From assembly GCA_035771165.1 (NCBI GenBank), contig JAWNZC010000421.1, positions 1,031,001 to 1,095,000 on the forward strand: 64,000 bases of DNA, read 5' to 3'. Positions 1-12,500 of this stretch are shown piece by piece. This stretch comes from Paragorgia papillata (lineage: Eukaryota > Cnidaria > Anthozoa > Scleralcyonacea > Coralliidae). The translations under genes were made by a program, and so were the position numbers. Within the stretch, counting starts at the first letter, position 1. Each line of letters starts with the position of its first letter. The notes under the pieces were generated by a model. The model searched no databases. It was not told the DNA's origin and saw nothing but the letters and a program-made list of their open reading frames with translations.

Positions 1-81
1 GATTTTTTGGCAAACTTTCTTTCGCAGAAAGAAGAACACCAGTGCACCACCACCGAGCAATACGAACAGTCACATGAATAA
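1..81 (+). other. possible terminal exon of an upstream gene
   Basis: Frame 1 is open from the window edge to TAA at 79-81, and a pyrimidine tract ending CAG (about 15-27) could be an acceptor. The 26 residues resemble nothing I recognise, and a frame this long is expected by chance. Speculative. Confidence 0.12.
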
Positions 82-368
82 TCCTCTCGTAAAGAGTTAC
101 CAAGATTTCTCAAAAGGACGAAAACTTGGTCCAACTCGACAATGTGGCTTTCTTTCTCTAGCACCAAGAAAGTAGTAGCATTTGATGATCAAATAGTCGG
201 TTTATGTAATAAGCACACCTATTCGTTGAAAGAACAGATATTCGTTTAATATTTATTTTAATATGAACAATTAAAGAACAGGTATTGTTGTATTTGCTTC
301 CCAGGCGAGGGGATATCTTTAAGGGGGCCATGTCACGTTAGTTTTAGCCTCAAATGCTCAATTGTCTT

Positions 369-421
<53 letters not shown>
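369..421. repeat. (AATC)n microsatellite
   Basis: About 13 uninterrupted copies of the tetramer AATC. The flanking DNA at 82-368 and 422-560 is AT-rich with nothing else recognised. Confidence 0.97.
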
Positions 422-565
422 TCTTCGTTCTTCGTAAGAGAAAGATACATTTCCTATGATACAAAGATTATTTAAAAAAAAATTTACATAATATTATCAA
501 ATCATTAATAATTCATTAGGAAAATTCAAAAGAAATGAATGTTTAATCAAGTGTTTGTAAGTAAT

Positions 566-652
566 AGATACAGCATGAGCAGCCGATCTGTATCTGATTT
601 ACAAGGCGAGCCGTAGTAAATCAGATACAGATCGGCTGCTCATGCTGTATCT
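566..652. repeat. near-perfect 36-bp hairpin (fold-back element)
   Basis: Left arm 566-601 pairs with 617-652 without mismatch, around a 15-base loop at 602-616 that contains GGCGAGCCGTAG. The loop resembles loops of other hairpins in this window (18027, 22255, 58091). A degraded inverted copy of the left arm with its GGCGAGCCG core lies at 1015-1055, so the hairpin may be one end of a larger element of about 480 bp. Confidence 0.85.
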
Positions 653-1942
653 TTCTTAAAATACAAATGCATCTAAGTAATCAAGTTCACCAACTATTTT
701 AGCGATATACTCTATTTTAGCCGAGAAAATCGAAGCTAAAGTTTATGTAAATCAGGACGATTCTGTATCCGATTTACAACCTCTGCTACGGTATTGATTT
801 CTTTTGTGTTTTCCTCATGAATTATTAATGAGTTTTTTAAATACTGTTAAAACATTGATTAATAAAAAAAACATCAATGTTTTATCAAAGTTATTAGACA
901 CTAGCGGCTCAAATTCAGTTTTTTCTGAGTTAAAATGATCTTATCTAATGTTTCTTACAACTCTTAAACAAAGTATTCATCATGTACACTTAGAATTTGA
1001 TAAGTAAGTTATTCGGCTCGCCATTGTAAATGCCCATAAAGGTCGGCCGCTCATATTTTAACTACTACTAAAAAGTTGTACAATTATTATGTTGAAATTC
1101 TGAGCTGCAAATTAAAGCTGTACATTAATTTGATTATGAAATACGAGTCACCTAGCAACTATGGAGGATTTCTGGATCTTTTAAGACCAAGTTTTTATAC
1201 AAATTGCCCTAAACTTGGTCGCTGCTGGACCAACAGAAATCAAGATGTCACATTTGCAATCCTTTTCAATCTCGTTTTAATTTTGACCATCCGTATTTCT
1301 GTGCAGGTTTCTAGTATCTCTTTTATGTTTTTATGTAATATAAATTAAGGCGTTATTGTGAGATTTTGTGTAGTTTTAGGATAATCTTGTTTTGTGAGAA
1401 TTGCTAAAAATATGGTGACATGGCCTTTTTAAGATTATGGAAAAACATACGCAGTTTTTGAGCGGAGAACCACTCGCCAACACAACGAAAAAATCGCCTA
1501 TCCATCCCACATAAAAGACTGGACAAATGACATTCTTTTTTTTTCAATAGCTTCTTTCTTACAAAATTTATATTTATACAATAAAGAATTTCTATATTCC
1601 ATAGTGTAAAAACCCAGGCATACATCTCAGAGAGGAATTGAGATATTGAAAAACCGGGAACGCGTTTTGGAATCGTCTCAAAATTGGACAGACATTTGTC
1701 GTATAGTCGCACCTTAATTATTAGCATTTATATTTGTATTTTACGTTCTGTTAAAATAGAGTTTCTATTTTTACTATATCAGATTGTAAAGTCGAGTAAA
1801 TTGATAAGAAAGCTGGGGTTTCGGGTGTTAGAATCTACCAAAATTGAGAAATAAGTCCGACTGCTGAAAAGAAAACCGCGACATTAGCAAGTTTAAGAAG
1901 TTTGAATATAGTAAGGTTAGATGTACTGCCGAAACAGAGAAC

Positions 1943-2053
1943 GTAGGAGTCTAACGAAGATTCTCTACGAAGACTAACGAAGTCTAACGGAGTCTAACGA
2001 AGACTCTCTACGAAGACTAACGAAGTCTAACGGAGTCTAACGAAGACTCTCTA
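1943..2053. repeat. tandem repeat, about 43-bp unit
   Basis: About 2.5 copies of a unit made of shorter related pieces (GAAGTCTAACG, GAGTCTAACG, GAAGACTCTCTACG). It is non-coding. Confidence 0.85.
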
Positions 2054-2063
2054 CGTTAATCCC

Positions 2064-2431
2064 ATGAGAGCCTCTCGTTTCCCGCCCGCTGGGTAAGGGG
2101 AACGTGGGCTCTGGGAACGAGATTGGGAGCTGAAAGTGACCGGAAGTAGAATTAATAAAACCAAAATAACAAAGATGACAAGACTCCAGTGAAGACGTTG
2201 CCGCGATCGATATCTTCACCGTATGTGTGTAGATGCTGTAATTCGAGCTTCGCCAGCAACCCCATTGACTTGTTTGGGGAAAAGTCAAACAAGGGGAACA
2301 TACTACGCATGCGTAAATATCCGAGCCGAATCTGGATACCTCAACCGGAATAACAAGAATCCTGTGATTTGAAACGGATTATCCCAGGCTCTCGTTTCCC
2401 GGGTGGGGAACGTGGTCTCTGGGAACGAGAT
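2064..2431. repeat. pair of dispersed-repeat fragments with CTCGTTTCCCG and GGGAACGAGATTG
   Basis: Two related blocks, about 2064-2132 and 2388-2431, each begin with CTCTCGTTTCCCG and end with CTCTGGGAACGAGATTG, giving each a fold-back character. They are probably ends or copies of a small DNA element, family unknown. The rest of 2432-3568 shows no clear gene and is taken as promoter or 5' UTR side of the MCTP gene. Confidence 0.5.
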
Positions 2432-3568
2432 TGCTTTAGAGCTAAAAATACGGTTGTCAGGGGAACAATGACGAACTCTCCCCAGGACACCCAAGTAAGA
2501 TATCCTAAACAACTTTATTAGAAAACTTATTTCCATATTTTTACCTGTTGGTTTGTCGGTATAGCTTTTTAGTTACAGTAAGTTTACTAAAACTTAAGAT
2601 ACGGCAACCGGGGGCCAACTTACGGATAAAACTGATGGTGTGCACGAGTGCTAGAGTCCTCACTGTCCTATCTTTTCATGAAAATTTATTGCCCTATACT
2701 AGACCGATTCCCGCTGTTTTCAACGTCTTGTGTACTTTAATAATAAATCTTAGCATGCACTAACGCTGAAATCAAGTAACAAGTTAGTGTCTTTGATTCT
2801 AGTCGAGAAAACTCAAAAGAAATATGATAAAGTTAGTATGAGTATTTCTGGCTGTTTTTTTTTAGCCAGGATATTTCTAGTCATGCTTCACTAACTCCGG
2901 CAATGTATCCTTTAGAAACACAGCTATCCTGTGAGCGTCTTTTTCATGTTAATTAAAAAACTGTGACCCGTCGGGTATCAATTATTAAACCACGCCAGTT
3001 TTGTAAACTAGGGTAGATTACCGATGAAAATAATGACAAAAAAACATTAAAACTCCACAACTTTAAGGCCAGCCAGGCAAACAGGGAAACCCTTTTGGTT
3101 CGTTTCTGTCCGTTTGCGGGATCAACACGGAGCTGAATTCGGAAAATGGTACTCGCTTGCAAACTTGTAACCACAACTAATTGACATGGAATGGCGGTAT
3201 AATGGTGCGCATGAATTATTGACGAGCTGCAATTTCACGGTCCATGCGTAAAAGCAATTATGTCCCGCTAGGAAATCACAATATTATAAGCAGCGAAACG
3301 TTTATTGAACTGTCTCGAGATTCGGGAGACATTCGCCAGTCGTTAACGAGCGGGTTTAGGAAATAGAGAGTTAATAGTGCTTGGTTTGGGCCTGGGGTTT
3401 CCAGTTGCCACCTGTAGAAAAGAAGCTTGCGGTGAGCATAAGCGACGCGGACGCTGCCTGTTTCGGTGCGCAGACGACTATGCGCACTTGCTAAGGTTGA
3501 ATCTTGCAGTACATACACAGGAGATTTACTTGATAGGTGGGAAAATACAGCAGAAGAAATCCTCAAAG

Positions 3569-3587
3569 ATGTCAGACGAAGATCGCG
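3569..3587 (+). CDS. MCTP: MCTP exon 1 (19-nt coding micro-part)
   Basis: ATG at 3569 followed by five codons (MSDEDR) and one base, then a GT donor at 3588. The frame joins cleanly to exon 2 (phase 1). This is the least certain exon because it is so short. The upstream sequence is presumably 5' UTR. Confidence 0.75.
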
Positions 3588-6500
3588 GTATGATTTTGAT
3601 TTTTAACGTCTCGTGTCCTCTTGTAGTTCGTTCAAATGTTTTGTTGTCTAACGTATTTTCTCGTTTGATTTGTTTCCCGAACTGTCGGTAAGCAGGCGAG
3701 AAGAAGAAGGGCATTTTCAATAGCCTTAAGAAGAAGAAGAAGGGTAGGAGCAAGAGTTTACTATCACGGTCGCTGACTCACATCAGCGAGTTGAGATCGT
3801 CACACCGTCGTTCGGTCAACTTCGACCTGAAGGACGATAAGAGTGCTGTTGTTGACAACGGTCAGGTCGCTTGTAACTTGACTAACTCTAACCAAAAATT
3901 ATCACAATGTTTATTAGGCCAAGCTCCAGAGAGCCCGTCGGGTAGACCAGAGAATCTCTCGTTGGAAAGCGAGAGTCCGACAGTGGAGTTCTCTCCGGGC
4001 TCGACGGTGAGTTGAATATGTAGTTCTAAGATACCAAACTCGGACTATATCGCTTTCGAGTTTGTTTTGAATGCACTTACAGTGAGCACTACGTGACTTT
4101 GCAGGAATTGCAGACACATCGGTTTAAATGGCATTTTGGTTTGGTTTGGCGACATCCTTTGAATAAAAATCTGCGATATGTGTCTGTAATACCTATCAAT
4201 TATAAGGAATCACACTGCCCACTTTTCAAACGCGATACTCGGATAAAAATCGGACCGCCTTTGGAGAGCCAAAGTTGTTTTGGTTTAGTATTGTTTCACA
4301 CGGAAGTCCTAGCGTGCTGATTTTTACGGCTCTCGTTTCCGGCGAGTGTCTAATTTGGGATTTCGTTTCGTGCTTTGGTTCTAATTTGGGATTTCTTTCT
4401 TTCTAATTTATCTAGGCAGCGGCAGTGGCCAGTAGCGGCAAATTTGCTTTCTTTGCACTCACAGTTGAGCTCAAAGAAGGCATAAACTTAGCCGCTCGTG
4501 ATAAAACAGGTATGTTTTAATCTCAATTTCTTCTATTTTATCCAAATATTTGTGCGTCTAGTTCTATTAAATTAGGCTCGTTTCCACAGCCGATTATTGC
4601 TGCGATTTTTATCGTTCTGGCTGATGCGATCGAATGTGAGGACTTTATGTGGAAAACTATGAAGTTCGATACCTAGCCTGTCATTGAGCGCCTTCGTGAA
4701 CCGTCTCGAATAAAATTCCAAGCACATTTTATCTATAGCTATTAAATTTCCAGTGTTACATTTACATATTTTTATGTCTCAATTGTTTTCTTGTACCCAG
4801 GGGTTAATTTTATTGCCATTAGCGGATGAAATAATATCATGTTTGCCTAAACTATTGTTTGCCTATAAATTTTTAGAATTCATTTTTCGGTTAAAGTTGA
4901 CGATTTAAAGCGGTAGAAGATGTAAACAAACAGATTTTATTATTTTTCCAATCCTAATAATATTTGTTTTGACTCTAGTCGTTTGAAAGCAAATTAATCA
5001 AATTATAAAATTTGAGGTTGAAATGTTAATACTCTTGGCAAATACAGACAAGCTAAATTTATTTTTATTGAAGAAAGGTTTTGACAAGAGCTGGAGTTTT
5101 TTAGATAATTCCAACTTTTTTGGAAACTAAAAATGTTTGCTGTGTTTTTAAAATTTGTATATGTATTGGACAAACATATACTTTTACTAATTTTATTATT
5201 TGCATAAATATGAATGTTGATGAGTGCAATAATAAGAATATTTTGCAGTGAAATATAGAATATTCTATTCAATGAAGTGAGAGCTGAGTTGAATGGAAAA
5301 TTTGATCAGTTTAATCGGATCAAAGTGTCTTTTCCGTCATAGTCAATAGCAAACTTCAAAGTGCCTATAATGAGCTGTCATGATTTTATGTTGAACTGCA
5401 CCTTATAGCACATCCTTTGTTTTATGTTATTAATATTTAAATAGCACAGTTGAGTGATTGAACTGAAACGTTTCTATTGGATAATTTGTTCTTTATAAAA
5501 TAATATTAAAATACAATGGGTTCCATGACTGTGCACCATGCACAAAAATGCATAAAGGTGAACAAAAAGATAGAAGAAAGACTTTAGCTGAGTTTCTGGA
5601 CCATATTTTGAATGACTATGTTACCATTGTATGAATAAAAACACTCATGTTTTTACCAAAATAGACAAAATAGTAAGGTTTTGTATAGGTAATAGCATGG
5701 TTTCAAAAAAACATGCACGAGTGAGTTTTTTAAATACTGTCAAAATAGCACAAGTGCTATTTGAATTATTTGAAAAACTCACAAGTGCATGTTTTTCCAA
5801 ATTGCATGAGAAACCATGCTATTACTTATTAATAATATACATGAAAAAATGTTCAAAACAACTGTACTAACATTTTAACGTACGTGTTTAGCTGTCCACT
5901 CTTCGCATATTTATTTGTTAAAAAAACGCTTCACTTCCTTTACTACTTGAAAATGTTTACTCGAGGCATAAAGAAGCTTCTGGTCTTCTTGTAGGTACTT
6001 CACTTGGCAATATTAAAGCATAACTACTGTAGCTTCAAATTTGAACAAATTATCCCCAAAACTGCTGAATCTTGGCCACCATCTTTGTTTGTTTTGTGTC
6101 GGGAAAAATCTGCTGTACAATCAATTTGATTGGTTCTTAGTGATAACAGATTTTTGCACTGTGATTACAGATTTTTGCACTGTCATTACAGATTTTTGCA
6201 CTGTGATAACACAATTCTGCACTGTTGTTTGGGATTAACTGCACTGGAATCAGCCAATCAGTCGAGATATTTTTTCATGTATATTATTATTAAGTGTGAT
6301 ATCTTATAAAATTTTGTTGGGAGGTTCATTTGGAACTAGATGGTCAACTATAATGTCGGAAGTTCTCAATTATCTAATCAAAATGAGTTTTGATTCAGAG
6401 TCTGCAATTTGATTTGATAATTGACAACTATGGTTAGAACATACATGTAGTTGCTAATTTTCACACTGTATTATTCCCAAAGAACTGAAATTGAAATTAA

Positions 6501-9500
6501 CTGATAGTGTACAGTAAATGAACTTAATTTTTGATTTCTAATTTCGTAATTTCTTTTCTACAACCAATCACTGACCACATTAAAATTTAAAAATTATAAA
6601 TTTTCAACTGATTAAATTAATTATTTAAACCAAAAATCAAATTTAAAAAATCTGTCAAATTTTGGATAAAATTTATAAAGATATAAGTAGGATAAATCAC
6701 TATATTAAACATTTAAATGTTTCTATTATTTTTTAATAAAATAATAATAAAAAAATGTAGAACTCAAACTGTATTCTTAAGTCTACAGATCAATCGATGT
6801 TGTGAGGTAAGGTACTTAAATTTACAATAATTTATTGAACCATAAGGACCAACCATAAATGCATTCGCATCCAACCTACAGTCAGTGAAGCAAATATAAA
6901 ATTTGCAATATAAATTAATACATCTATTTAACAAATATTGTTTTAAAATAAGCATGAATTAATATTTGTTTTCATATTTAAATTTTAAATTTAAACAAAG
7001 TTATGTAGGTGATAATCAAATAAAAAAATTTTGTAGAGTAAATAATTTAAATTGTTTAATTATATGTGTAAATTATACCATAATAAAAAAGTCAGTTATT
7101 TGCTTGTAATAATTTGGATAACTTATACTGTACTGTCTGTACAGTACAGTAATGCATAATAAAATAATTTTTGTAGAGAAAATAATTTAGTTGTTTAATT
7201 ATACTAAAATAATTAGACCAGTTAAAAAGTTCATTATATGCTAGCAATAATTTGGATAACAAAATTATTTCTGTTAAACTGATAATCTTGCTAAAATCTT
7301 AATTTATCTAGAAACTTACCATGTTGAATACTCTCATGATAAACCATATACTAAGACCATCCCACGAACACCAGGTTTGAGGATTAAAAAATAAAATCTA
7401 ATTTAAATTCAGAATCAATTAATTTAAATTTTAAACTGTTTAAAAATAAACTTAACTTATTAAAACTTAAAAATTAATTGTGCTTGACAGTTGAGCACAT
7501 AACATTAAAATTATTAATTTTTAAACCTAACATTGTTTAACTTACTGTATAAACATTTAAAATTAATAATAAAAACTTCAATTTAAAACAGTAACTAATA
7601 ATTGTTTAATAACCCTAATTGTTGTGATGGATTCTTAATAATATTTTTGTTGGTAATATTAAATCATTCTTCAAGTAACATTTTTTATTTATTTTACATT
7701 CTCCTTTGTAACCAGATTTGTGTTTTGCTGTCAATGTGATATTTTTTGTTTACCAGTATTATTTTTATAGTAATGTATGTATTTCTCTCACTTTGATTAA
7801 ATTATGAATTGATATTTCTTGTGTAGGTACAAGTGATCCTTATGTAAAATTCAAAGCTGATGGAAAACAAATTTACAAAAGTCGTACCATCCCGAAAAAC
7901 CTCAATCCACAATGGAACGAGAAGTTCTGTGTTCCCATTGAAGATATCAACATGCCTCTTGTTATAAAAGTCTTTGATTTTGATCGTGTTAGTAGTGATG
8001 ACCCAATGGGGACAGTTACTGTTGACTTGGCACAGATGGAAGTTGGCAGGTATTGTATTGTCTTAATTTTAACAGAAGTTTTCTCTTAAATTCTAGCTTT
8101 GGCCAGGGTAAAAGTGGCCAACAACACACTAGTTTATAGATAATTACTGAGGCCAATGGCATTATTTAATATACTGTTTTATGCAGCCAGCAGAGTGCAT
8201 TAGTGACCTTATCACACTTTTTGTGTTTGGTAAAATCAATTAAATTTCAAATGTCATTAAAAAACTGTTAAAAACACTGATTTTACTATTTATTCAATTT
8301 TCATTTATAACAAGTTTATGTTAAGCAGGTAATGCTGGTAAACAAGGTGGCTGCAATATTTTTAATAATTTGCAGTGAGTTACTGTAGCTGCAGTATTTC
8401 TACTGTGGTGTGCTTGCTGAAAGACCTACCTACATGTATATATCAGACCCTGTTTACACTAGAGCAAAAGTATCCGGATTCACATTGTTTTTCCTCCTCA
8501 TGGGGATAAAAAACAATGTGAATCCGGAAACTTTTGCTCTAGTGTAAACGGGGTCTCAGTAAACAAGCTGAAACTGTTGATATATACCGGTAGCCCGTGT
8601 ACAGCCTGAACATACAGTACACCTGTAATTCAGTCTGTGAAAACTCGCACAATAGCTTGTTGACCCCCTCTGAGCTTCTCGGATCTGAGAAGTATGACCA
8701 ATTGTCCAAATCACAAGCCCTGTCTTATTCCAGTTACAATTGGTTCTCTAGGAATTCTCATGAGATCAATTATCCAATCAAATAAACAATTATGAATCAT
8801 ATGAATATTAAAGCACTCAGAATCTACTTCTCATCTTAGAAGCTCAGCCGGGGGTTGACAAGCTATCGTGCGAGTTTTCACAGACTGAATTACAGGTGTA
8901 TATTCAGACTGTACATAGGCTATTGATATAATGCCGACATAGAACAATGGGATTTGACAAGGGTCAGTGATATTAGGCAGGAATGGGTGACAATTATCTT
9001 TATTTTATGATTACATCCAAACATTATAAAAGGTTATGTACAGTAAGCAGGGGTGTTAGATATATTTTTCTCTTTGTTTAGACCAAAAGATCTTACATTG
9101 GATCTCCAAAGTGTTACTGGACAAAATGAGAAACTTGGAAAGATTACAGCAAGCTTTAATCTGATGCCAAAGACTGCTGAGGACAGACAAGAGGTGAGTG
9201 AGTTTTAAGTCATCATAAATCAGTTTATGGTACTATTAAATATTGATGAACATAAAAGAGGGTTTACATTAAACCAAGGATAAAGGATGCATGGGGATTG
9301 TACAAAAAATCTTGAAATTTTGTACACTTGTGGACTGACTGGGGATCGTACAAAAAATCTTGAAATTTTGTACGCTCTTTGGCTGACTGGGGATTGTAGT
9401 TGTACAAAAAATCTTGAAATTTTGTACGCTCGTGGGCTGACTGGGGATCGTACAAAAAATCTTGAAATTTTGTACACTCGTGGGCTAGGAAAATTTTGAA

Positions 9501-12500
9501 AACTAGGGTCTCGGAAATGGCATTTCCTGCATTCTGAGGGGAGAATTTCAACATTCTGATGGGTGATTTTTGATGCAGCTTTTCACTAGTACACTCGAAT
9601 GCTCGATAGACTTTTCTCCCCAGAACCATTCCTTATGGTCAGCATATCACAAGACAAGTACTTCATCTTATCATATTATGAGAGCATGACTAGACATTAC
9701 GACGTTTTATTACGTTTTCTTTTTCCACTGGCATTGGTGAGTGCCTAATTTAGCTGCTTTAAATGACTGGAAAGAGAACTCAGTTTGTAGTACACAGTTT
9801 ATAATGATTGTAGTTAGTTTTATGTTAATTTCATGTTCTTTTGAATTAATTTATGATTTTTTGGGGAGTCCTAGTTTGGGATCCCAAACCGGGGTACCGG
9901 CGTCTAAACCCTTCTGGATACGGCCCTGATTTTAGTGAAAATGATCCAAATTTTGTATTTTGGGTATACATGAATTTTATAAGATGTTTGTTTTCTGAAT
10001 CTTTGTGCCAAACCATTTCAGTGGATGATTCATTATGTTTCAGTTAATGAGAAAAGCAAGCCAGCGAAGAGCAGCCCAGGCAAAAGAGAGTGGCAAAGCT
10101 TTGCAAAAAGATGGTGTTGTGTCAGTTACCTTAGTTGAGGGAATGAAGCTTATTGCTATGGATGACAATGGTAAGTGATCGACTGTATAACTTGACTTGG
10201 GTTGTTGATAATTTGCAATTGAAATGCACTGTGGGAAAAGACAAAAAAAAGAGGGAAGGATGGATGCATGATTGATGGGAGGGAAAGTGAGAAGCAGGAA
10301 GTAAAGAATGGATGAATAAAGAAAGATGGACAGACAGTCAGACAAACAGACAGGAAGTGAGGAAAGATACTGTAGGAAGGAAGGAAGGAAGGAAGGAAGG
10401 AAGGAAGGAAGGAAGGAAGGAAGGAAGGAAGGAAGGAAGGAAGGAAGGAAGGAAGGAAGGAAGGAAGGAAGGAAGGACGGACGGACGGACGGACGGACGG
10501 ACGGACGGACGGACGGACGGACGGAAGGACGGAAGGACGGAAGGACGGAAGGACGGAAGGACGGAAGGACGGAAGGACGGAAGGACGGAAGGACGGAAGG
10601 ACGGAAGGACGGAAGGACGGAAGGACGGACGGACGGAAGGACGGAAGGACGGAAGGACGGAAGGACGGAAGGACGGAAGGACGGAAGGACGGAAGGACGG
10701 ACGGACGGACGGACGGAAGGACGGAAGGACGGAAGGACGGAAGGAAGGAGAGAAGAAAAGAAGAAATATCCAAACGTCATTGCCCCTCTCCATCATTTAA
10801 GGTTCCAGTGATCCTTATTGCCGCTTCAAGCTTGGCAATGAAAAGTTCAAAAGTAAAGCCTGCAAAGAGACATTGAACCCACAGTGGAAGGAACATTTTG
10901 ATTTGAAATTCTATGCAGACACCGAAATGGTCCTGGAAGTGAGCGTTTATGATCGTGATGTAAGGAAAGACGAATTCATGGGCAGGTAAATATTTGACGA
11001 GAACATTTTTATCTGTTGATGTCTGAGTGTTTGACGTCGACCGTTTGACAGAGCAAAATAACAAAAAGGACTATTTTTGGCTAGCCCAGTTATATGTCTG
11101 AGGGTTCTCGGTGTTTGACAAGTAAAATAGTTAACCATTACTGAGACAGAGTAAAACAATAAAGGGGCCATTTTTGGCCGTCTCATATACATGAGTGGGT
11201 TAAATGGTTGAAACCATTTGGAATCTGTTTTATAAAATATAGACGCAAGGGCGGACCCAGTTTGTAAAAAAAATGCTAAAGTTTGCAATCGAACTTTATT
11301 TGGCGGGAAATTCAACTTTTTGTCCAACTCCAAAAGCGAATAGAACTTACTTGCCTCACAACCTCACTCCGTCACAGGGCTAACAACTCACCGGAAGCAT
11401 GAATATAGTAGCGGAAGTAAAAAGTGCAAAATCGTGACACCCAAAAAGGGAGAAAAAAAGCAAGCGAGCCAAAACCTAGACTCGACCTATCACAGTAGCC
11501 CGAGTAAAAACTGCAAAAGATGTTACTTTTAAGTGTTCTTTCAAACAAGATAGCTTTATTAAATTTTTGTAAATATTGTATATTGCCAAGTACACTGCGA
11601 GCAGAGCCTTCTTTTCCTTATTTCTTCGCTGAGAGAAAGAGGAGAAAAGTAGGCTCTGCTGTATTCGTGACTGGTTTCCATTGCGCATGCAAGTCAGTTG
11701 CTTGGTTACAATCTCGAACCCAGTCCCAATCAGAGCAGAAAACAAAACGAGAACCAGTTAAACGGGTCTTAAACGGGTTACTTCGTCCTAAATCTTGGAC
11801 GGAGCCAAACACGAATACAGCAGAACCTACTTTTCTTCCTCTCTCTCAGCGAAGAAATAAGGAAAAGAAGGCTCTGCTTGCAGGGTAATTGCCAAGTCTC
11901 TCTCCCTCTATTTTAAAGGTACTTCTGTGGCCTTTGTTTGGTATGAACATTTCTTATTAACTTGTGGTTCCTAGTTATAAATGCCGTTTATGATTTTTTT
12001 TTCAAGGGTTAACATAGATCTGACGAAATACGAGCGTGAGAGATCGCACAAAATCGAGGCCGAACTCGAAGACGGTGCTGGAACTGTGATCATGCATATG
12101 GCCGTGACTGCCATTGATATCCCTGGGTGCGAGTCCGACCTCAATGCCCACATTGAGGAACCAAACCGAAGAGAGGAGATGGAGAAATCGTTTGGCCTGA
12201 AGAAAACTGGGAAGAAGATCAAACAAGTCGGCTGGCTTCAGGTCAAGCTTCATCGTGCCGTTGGCTTGGCTTCGGCAGATATCGGAGGAGCCAGCGATCC
12301 GTTTGCGGTCATCGAAGTCAATAACGCGCGTCTTATGACACCGACCATCTTCAAGACGCTGAACCCACAATGGGAAAAGATTTACGAATTGTAAGTTGAC
12401 CTTTTGGGAAGTAACTCTTCCACAAGAAGAGAGGGAGATTGAATCAGCGATAGATCTACGGAAAACTGGTTTAAAATTAATGTTGACAACAAATTTCCTT

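Larger units (their letters stand above)
4510..7826 (+). other. MCTP: MCTP intron 3, AT-rich
   Basis: This 3.3-kb intron becomes very AT-rich from about 6500. It contains a hairpin (5690-5824), a short tandem repeat (6137-6228) and a diverged direct duplication of about 100 bp (7025-7130 against 7166-7262, both ending ATAATTTGGATAAC). No coding signal was seen. Confidence 0.8.

Noticed and set aside
1076..1348. 90-residue plus-strand frame
   Set aside because: AT-rich, no recognisable domain, no splice context, length expected by chance.
9220..9629. Repetitive minus-strand frames ([13 protein letters not shown] type)
   Set aside because: Produced by the 50-bp tandem repeat in MCTP intron 5.
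10312..10811. Overlapping 150-250 residue frames rich in Gly/Arg/Lys/Glu or Leu/Pro/Ser
   Set aside because: Direct products of the (GGAA)n/(GGAC)n microsatellite, open in several frames on both strands at once.
11520..11888. 122-residue plus-strand frame
   Set aside because: Lies across the MITE at 11591-11887 and recurs in its second copy; non-coding transposon sequence.
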